25,229 bases of DNA from Patescibacteria group bacterium (lineage in GTDB: Bacteria; Patescibacteriota; Minisyncoccia; UBA6257; Colwellbacteraceae). Where the stretch lies: positions 1-25,229 of the forward strand of contig JAMCXR010000028.1 of assembly GCA_023474185.1 (NCBI GenBank), given 5' to 3'. Under the pieces are notes generated by a model, which worked only from the letters and a program-made list of their open reading frames with translations, was not told where the DNA came from and searched no databases. A program made the position numbers and the translations under genes. Shown here piece by piece: positions 21,375 to 25,229 of this stretch (the first letter of the stretch is position 1; each line of letters opens with the position of its first letter).

Positions 21375-22110
21375 TGTATTTTGATAATCCGCTGGTCATC
21401 GTCGCCATCCCTTGCCGGTCGATGCTCAATCCCTCAAACCCACTTAGACTTTCGATGAAACGAATGCCCTCCTTACCCATGGCAAAAGCCGCCGTAGCCA
21501 GGCAATCGGCTTCATATATGTCCGGGCCGATAACCGTCAGGCTTACCACGTCAGCCAACGAATCGGCCGGCTTTTTGGGATTGTAAATGTGCCGACCGCG
21601 GATATACGTCCCGGAAGTAGCCGCTCCTCCGTTTTCGACGCTTAAGACCTTGATTATCTCCTCCTGCCGGAACGGGTTTTTCACTCCTATCATCCAATTT
21701 CTCCCTGCGGCATTTTTTCCCCGAACCTGCACATCTCCGCCGGCGTTGATATAGAAATTTTCGGCTCCTTTTCGCTCCAAAATATTGGCGGCGTTATGTA
21801 TCGCCCAGCCCTTCACCAACCCCGACGGATCAATCCTCCCGCCGGGAGTGGCAATGTCGAAAAAACCGCCGGTCATTCGTTTCATCTCTTCGGCTAAAAA
21901 GAAAACTTTTTCCATGTCTTCGCTGTATTCGTCCGGAGCCAGCTCTCCCCTGTTGATTTTCGAAATTTCGCTTTCCTCCTTGTAGGTACTGAATTTGCCG
22001 TCGATGTACCGGAAATAATCGAAGACGTTCTCCAAGTCGCTTTCTTGCAAGCCCGAGTCGGCCACTTCGACGGCAATCGGCATTCCCATAATAACCCTGG
22101 TTTCTTTCAT
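21367..22110 (-). CDS. apbE: FAD:protein FMN transferase
   Basis: The 247-residue protein has the ApbE motifs GLVKGWAIHNAANIL, YINAGGDVQVRG, AATSGTYIRGRHIYNP and DCLATAAFAMG, the last with the metal-binding Asp and Thr. ApbE moves FMN from FAD onto a Thr of a target protein in a Mg-dependent reaction. The likely target is the FMN-binding-domain protein encoded 17 bp upstream, and possibly the RnfD-like part downstream. At 247 residues it is shorter than most (about 300-350) and lacks a lipoprotein signal from the start chosen here. An upstream in-frame ATG at 22212 overlaps the previous gene and was rejected. Confidence 0.92.
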   Translation of the reverse strand: MKETRVIMGMPIAVEVADSGLQESDLENVFDYFRYIDGKFSTYKEESEISKINRGELAPDEYSEDMEKVFFLAEEMKRMTGGFFDIATPGGRIDPSGLVKGWAIHNAANILERKGAENFYINAGGDVQVRGKNAAGRNWMIGVKNPFRQEEIIKVLSVENGGAATSGTYIRGRHIYNPKKPADSLADVVSLTVIGPDIYEADCLATAAFAMGKEGIRFIESLSGFEGLSIDRQGMATMTSGLSKYNV

Positions 22111-22126
22111 AAGTCTGGCAATAAAA

Positions 22127-22633
22127 CTAGGCCCTGGCTTGAGCCAAAGCGCTTTGCAACGACTGTTGGAACGCTCCGCTCGTTTCGGTGGCTCCGGAAA
22201 TAATGTCGACATTCGCGCTTTGCGCCTGAATAGCCTCTTGCTTCAGCATCGGCAGCGCCACCTCGCTCACATAAATCGAATGGCTGGTATCGCTCGGGTA
22301 TTGCAAAAAACCTATGTCCGTCAGTTGCCCTCCTTTGATTACAGCTTTCACCTGGACCGTGCCGTAAAAAGCATCGGCGGCGCTCCCAACGTAGGATCCG
22401 TTCTTGTACCGGCTGCCGTTAGGAGCAGCAGCTGTGTTTGCCGCCGGAGAAGCTGTCGGTCCCGGCGCGGACGGAACGGCCGCCGGTGTCTGCGGCGCGG
22501 AAGACGCACCACCGTTATTCAGGACGGCGTTCGCAGCCGCGGCTCCGGCCGCGGACGTTCCCGGCCGGCTGTTCAGCAAGACGTAAAAAGCGAAAAGCAG
22601 AACCGTAAAAAACGAAAATACGATTTTTTTCAT
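22127..22633 (-). CDS. exported FMN-binding-domain protein
   Basis: The 168-residue protein has an N-terminal signal anchor (KKIVFSFFTVLLFAFYVLL), a long Ala/Pro/Ser-rich linker, then an FMN_bind domain (about 76-168) as in NqrC/RnfG. The domain includes YKNGSYVGSAADAFYGTVQV, LTDIGFLQYPSD and the flavinylation motif ISGATETSGAF, where the Thr after SGA is the site ApbE modifies. It would carry covalent FMN outside the membrane and accept electrons from the membrane fusion protein, as in flavin-based extracellular electron transfer. First gene of its operon. Confidence 0.9.
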   Translation of the reverse strand: MKKIVFSFFTVLLFAFYVLLNSRPGTSAAGAAAANAVLNNGGASSAPQTPAAVPSAPGPTASPAANTAAAPNGSRYKNGSYVGSAADAFYGTVQVKAVIKGGQLTDIGFLQYPSDTSHSIYVSEVALPMLKQEAIQAQSANVDIISGATETSGAFQQSLQSALAQARA

Positions 22634-22660
22634 AAAATCTGATTATGCTGGCGCTGGATG

Positions 22661-22669
22661 ATTATATCA
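22661..22669 (-). promoter_or_regulatory. extended -10 promoter of the flavin operon
   Basis: TGATATAAT on the minus strand lies 27 bases before the ATG at 22633. No matching -35 hexamer is seen. Confidence 0.5.
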
Positions 22670-22696
22670 TGAAGGCCGGCTCTTTCCGCCTAGAAC

Positions 22697-23977
22697 TTAA
22701 ATATTTCTCTTTTCCTCCAATATTTTTGCTTCCGGCCACCAGATCTCCCGCACGTTACCGACCAAGTAAAGCGAGCCGGTGATTAAAACCGGCAAGCGGT
22801 TTCGCTTGGCTAAGGCGTAAGCCTCCAGCGGATCAAACGTCTCCCTGGTTCTTATTCCGTATTTTTTGAACTCCTTGGCTAAGTTAGCCGGCCGCACCGC
22901 ATCTCTCTTTTCCACCAGCGGCTGGCTTAGATAAGCTTTGGCGGTCAGCGGCGACACTATCTTTACCATTTCTTTGTAATCCTTGCCGCTTAAAGCGCCG
23001 AAAACCAGGTTGACTTTTTTGATACCTCGGCTGCGCAAGCTTCGGACTATGTGTTCCATCTTGGCTGGGTTGTGGGCGGCGTCCAAAATGGTTGGCGGTC
23101 TGGATTTTATTTCTTCCATTCTGCCAGCCAGTCTCACGGCGTTAATGCCCTTTTTAGCCGCTTTCAAATCGAGATTGGTCAAGACGCTTTCCCGCAGCGT
23201 CTGAACGGCCAAAAGCGCCAAATTGCGGTTGGAATCGTAAAACGACTCCGATGGTTGGTCTTGGGCAATAAATATCGGCACGCGTTTTTTTCTTGCTTCG
23301 GCCAGAAAAATTTTCTCAATCTTAAGCGGCATCCGGCCGATAACCGCGGCGGCTTGTCCCTTTCGGATAAGGCCAGCCTTGTGCCAAGCCACGTTTTTCA
23401 AAGTCGGTCCGATACTTTCCAAGTGGTCTCTGGAAACGTTGGTAATGACGGATAGGCGCGCCGGAAGTACGTTGGTCCGGTCAAAGCGGCCGCCAAGTCC
23501 GACTTCTACCACCGCCCATTTTATCCCGCTGTTTTTGAAAGCAACCAGAGTCAACGCGGTCATGGCCTCCAAATAAGTCGGCATTCCGAATTTTCCCCGG
23601 TATACCTGCAAAAGCGCTGCCCTGACTCGGCGGGAGCAGAATATAAATTCCTCCGATGAAATAAGCTTTCCGTTGACGCTCGTCTCCTCGGTTGGACTGG
23701 TTAAAAAGGGCTTGGAGTGGAGGCCGCATCTTACGCCGTTTTGGAGCAAGGCTTGATAAATCATCGTGGCCACCGAACCTTTACCGCTCGTGCCGCCAAC
23801 CAGCACGAAATTTATCCTCCGCTCCGGATTGCCCAGCGCTTTTAGGAGAACGGACATTCTCTTTAAAACCAATTTTTTATCCCTCCGCGAGGCTGGCCTC
23901 CACTTTTCCCTGTAAAGCAGGGACTTTAAAAGTTCTACTTCTCTTAAGTATTCCTCGTAAACTTCAGAGTTAAGCAT
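22697..23977 (-). CDS. folC: folylpolyglutamate synthase/dihydrofolate synthase (Mur-ligase family)
   Basis: The 426-residue product has the FolC plan. P-loop VGGTSGKGSVA (GTSGKGS, about 62-68) has Ser where Asn is usual. SKPFLTSPTEETSVNG follows, then VVEVGLGGRFDRTNVL, the metal-binding ITNVSRDHLESIGPT, a C-terminal domain starting at ILDAAHNPAKM, and the final VLITGSLYLVGNVREIW. The enzyme adds glutamate to folates and, in bifunctional forms, makes dihydrofolate from dihydropteroate, with ATP. No other folate gene is in the window, so salvage of folate by polyglutamylation is the safer role. ATG 23977 avoids the tRNA-Thr that overlaps an upstream in-frame start. Confidence 0.93.
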   Translation of the reverse strand: MLNSEVYEEYLREVELLKSLLYREKWRPASRRDKKLVLKRMSVLLKALGNPERRINFVLVGGTSGKGSVATMIYQALLQNGVRCGLHSKPFLTSPTEETSVNGKLISSEEFIFCSRRVRAALLQVYRGKFGMPTYLEAMTALTLVAFKNSGIKWAVVEVGLGGRFDRTNVLPARLSVITNVSRDHLESIGPTLKNVAWHKAGLIRKGQAAAVIGRMPLKIEKIFLAEARKKRVPIFIAQDQPSESFYDSNRNLALLAVQTLRESVLTNLDLKAAKKGINAVRLAGRMEEIKSRPPTILDAAHNPAKMEHIVRSLRSRGIKKVNLVFGALSGKDYKEMVKIVSPLTAKAYLSQPLVEKRDAVRPANLAKEFKKYGIRTRETFDPLEAYALAKRNRLPVLITGSLYLVGNVREIWWPEAKILEEKRNI

Positions 23978-24009
23978 TTTGGAATCATTGCCCCGGCGGC
24001 AAATCATTG

Positions 24010-24082
24010 AGCCCGAGAGAGGGATCGAACCTCCGACCTAACGCTTACGAAGCGCTCGCTCTGCCAGCTGAGCTACTCGGGC
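24010..24082 (-). tRNA. tRNA-Thr (anticodon CGT)
   Basis: On the minus strand acceptor GCCCGAG pairs with CTCGGGC. D stem is GCTC/GAGC, anticodon stem AGCGC/GCGTT with loop TTCGTAA gives anticodon CGT, and T arm is GGAGG-TTCGATC-CCTCT. CCA is not encoded. The tRNA lies 32 bases upstream of folC on the same strand. Confidence 0.93.
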
Positions 24083-24198
24083 CAGCGTTCTGTCTACCGT
24101 CAATTTATAGCAGTTTCCGGCACAAGTTTCCAGTGTGTGCGTACCGGTCCGTGACGCATGGTGCGGATAAGTCCTTAGAAAAACACGGCTGGATTGTT

Positions 24199-24564
24199 TT
24201 ATCCAAGGGCGGAGCGGAGGTCGCGGAGGATTTCTTCTGGAAGCCTTTCACCCGGCTTGGTAGTACCCGGATATCTCCAAGCGGAAATTATTTTAATTGT
24301 TTTTTCCTTCAAGCCAAGCTGGCGCACGATTTCTTTTTCCTTGGCCGTTCTGGAGCGCGCCTGTTTTGTCTTTGACTCTTGAACCATAACCCATATCTCA
24401 TAGGGATTTTTCGCCGTCCCTCCGGGCTGCATCATAGCCACGGTGTTTTCGGCCACTCCTTCTTCGACGCGCTTCGGGTAATTCAACACGCGCTTAATCC
24501 GGCTTTCGGAAAGCTTGTAGTACCGCATCTTGCTTCTGGCGTGCATCGTCCAGTGAATTTGCAT
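24199..24564 (-). CDS. small hypothetical protein (DUF4258-like pattern)
   Basis: The product is 121 residues, starting MQIHWTMHARSKMRYYKLSE. The N-terminal region (HA..KM, SESRIKRVLNYPKRVEEG) and the strand EIWVMVQ resemble the small DUF4258/BrnT-type toxin-like fold, but a basic insert (SKTKQARSRTAKEKEIVRQLG) separates it from a final strand KIISAWRYPG. No antitoxin-like partner is adjacent, so no toxin claim is made. ATG 24564 was chosen; TATAAT (24573-24578) ends eight bases before it, so the transcript is probably leaderless. It diverges from the pilin-like gene at 24649. Confidence 0.6.
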   Translation of the reverse strand: MQIHWTMHARSKMRYYKLSESRIKRVLNYPKRVEEGVAENTVAMMQPGGTAKNPYEIWVMVQESKTKQARSRTAKEKEIVRQLGLKEKTIKIISAWRYPGTTKPGERLPEEILRDLRSALG

Positions 24565-24572
24565 CAATTTAT

Positions 24573-24578
24573 ATTATA
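24573..24578 (-). promoter_or_regulatory. -10 box of the 24199-24564 gene
   Basis: TATAAT eight bases before the ATG on the minus strand; no clear -35. It lies back to back with the plus-strand promoter at 24592-24620. Confidence 0.45.
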
Positions 24579-24591
24579 AGAAATTAATCGC

Positions 24592-24620
24592 TTGCGCGTC
24601 TTGCAAGGCGGGAATATAAT
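24592..24620 (+). promoter_or_regulatory. promoter of the pilin-like gene
   Basis: TTGCGC (24592-24597), 17-bp gap, TATAAT (24615-24620). The GTG start at 24649 follows 28 bases after the -10 box. Confidence 0.6.
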
Positions 24621-24648
24621 TCGATTGCCGATACTTTTTTATTGTACC

Positions 24649-25229
24649 GTGGCTTTCAAGTCACATAACCTCTCTCGACGGAAAGGGTTCACTTTGGCCG
24701 AGTTTTTGATTTATATCGGTATTTTTTCGGTTGTTTCGACGATTCTCTACGGTATTTTGACCGACGTCATGGACGCCAATTCGCGCGAAACGTCGGCCAA
24801 CGAGATAACCAGCCAGCTGAACACGGTTTTATCCACCGTCCAAACCTATGTTAAAGGCTCCAGCCAGATAGAAGTTTATCAAGATGTTAATCATTTGGCC
24901 TCCGCCACAACTTCCGGCAGTTATTTAATGGTTCGCACTCTGGCCACGTCGACCGACCCGACGTGCATTTATTTAAGCAACGGAACGGTCAAGCTGGCTA
25001 TCGGGCCGGATTCTCTGCATAAAAGCGAATGCACCGGCCAAGCGGCCGATTTAACCACCTCTAAGATCGTCGCCAACTCATTAACCTTTATGGTTGCCCA
25101 GCAGGCCGGCGGGCATGCTTTCGTGCAAGTCGATGCTCAGTTAAGCAACAACACCGCCGATCCGAAACTGGTGGTTTCTAAAGCGATAAAATCCGTAATA
25201 GGTCGCGTCTCGGCGGCGACTTTCGATTC
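24649..25229 (+). CDS. type IV pilin-like (pseudopilin) protein, 3' end outside window
   Basis: A frame from GTG 24649 stays open to the window end (193 codons). It begins MAFKSHNLSRRKGFTLAEF, a prepilin leader with basic residues, the G/F cleavage site and Glu at mature position 5. A hydrophobic helix (FLIYIGIFSVVSTILYGIL) follows. Then comes a globular part with two Cys (TDPTCIYLSNG and HKSECTGQ), which could form the disulfide loop typical of pilins. The length and the LAEFLIYIGIF start suggest a minor pilin, PilW/GspJ-like, rather than the major subunit. The promoter just upstream supports the GTG start. Confidence 0.75.
   Translation, partial: MAFKSHNLSRRKGFTLAEFLIYIGIFSVVSTILYGILTDVMDANSRETSANEITSQLNTVLSTVQTYVKGSSQIEVYQDVNHLASATTSGSYLMVRTLATSTDPTCIYLSNGTVKLAIGPDSLHKSECTGQAADLTTSKIVANSLTFMVAQQAGGHAFVQVDAQLSNNTADPKLVVSKAIKSVIGRVSAATFD

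Noticed and set aside
24199..24564. Toxin of a toxin-antitoxin pair
   Set aside because: The resemblance to the BrnT/DUF4258 fold is weak and there is no small partner gene on either side.

Overview
The window looks like part of a Candidate Phyla Radiation (Patescibacteria, Parcubacteria-like) chromosome. This is an inference from style: short genes, many small membrane-anchored proteins of unknown function, two type IV pilin-like genes at the window edges, weak or absent Shine-Dalgarno sites, and at least two genes whose -10 box lies 7-8 nt from the start codon. There is no rRNA and no CRISPR array.

Layout. 1-2097: a truncated pilin, glutamate dehydrogenase and a membrane-anchored protein. 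2098-2168: tRNA-Gln(TTG). 2166-8283: an integrated element, the centrepiece of the window. 8284-11115: an AT-rich accessory stretch with a frameshifted gene, a nucleoside deoxyribosyltransferase-like protein, two tiny genes, a Nudix protein and a zinc ribbon. 11248-15476: a MacA/MacB-like ABC export operon with a small anchored protein. 15700-17070: two unrecognised genes. 17154-19775: a zinc/manganese ABC uptake operon. 19839-22633: a flavin electron-transfer operon (FMN-binding protein, ApbE, and an NqrB/RnfD-like membrane domain fused to a ferredoxin-reductase domain). 22697-23977: folC. 24010-24082: tRNA-Thr(CGT). 24199-25229: a small unknown gene and the start of a pilin-like gene.

The element at 2166-8283. 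A serine recombinase, translationally coupled to an OGG/HhH-GPD-like protein, sits between perfect 97-bp inverted repeats. A cassette holding a DNA methyltransferase, a restriction nuclease, a DUF5343-like protein and an Hjc-like nuclease sits between perfect 409-bp inverted repeats. The inner arms of both pairs meet at 4440-4443 over a shared GCTG/CAGC. The outer ends carry the same CAGC: at 2166 it overlaps the tRNA-Gln 3' end, and at 8280 it meets flanking DNA. Joining the two outer ends rebuilds exactly the sequence found intact and inverted at 4347-4848. The simplest reading is a 6,114-bp circle with two 502-bp inverted repeats, each holding an attP, separating a 2,084-bp recombinase half from a 3,026-bp restriction-modification half. 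The plan resembles the yeast 2-micron plasmid. One repeat was used to integrate at tRNA-Gln and is now split into attL and attR.

Integration also swaps the last 18 residues of the recombinase for an antisense reading of the tRNA gene; the native tail is preserved in the inner repeat. The repeats contain 12-bp iteron-like units, palindromes and a 127-bp internal duplication, which could be a recombinase, replication or repressor site.
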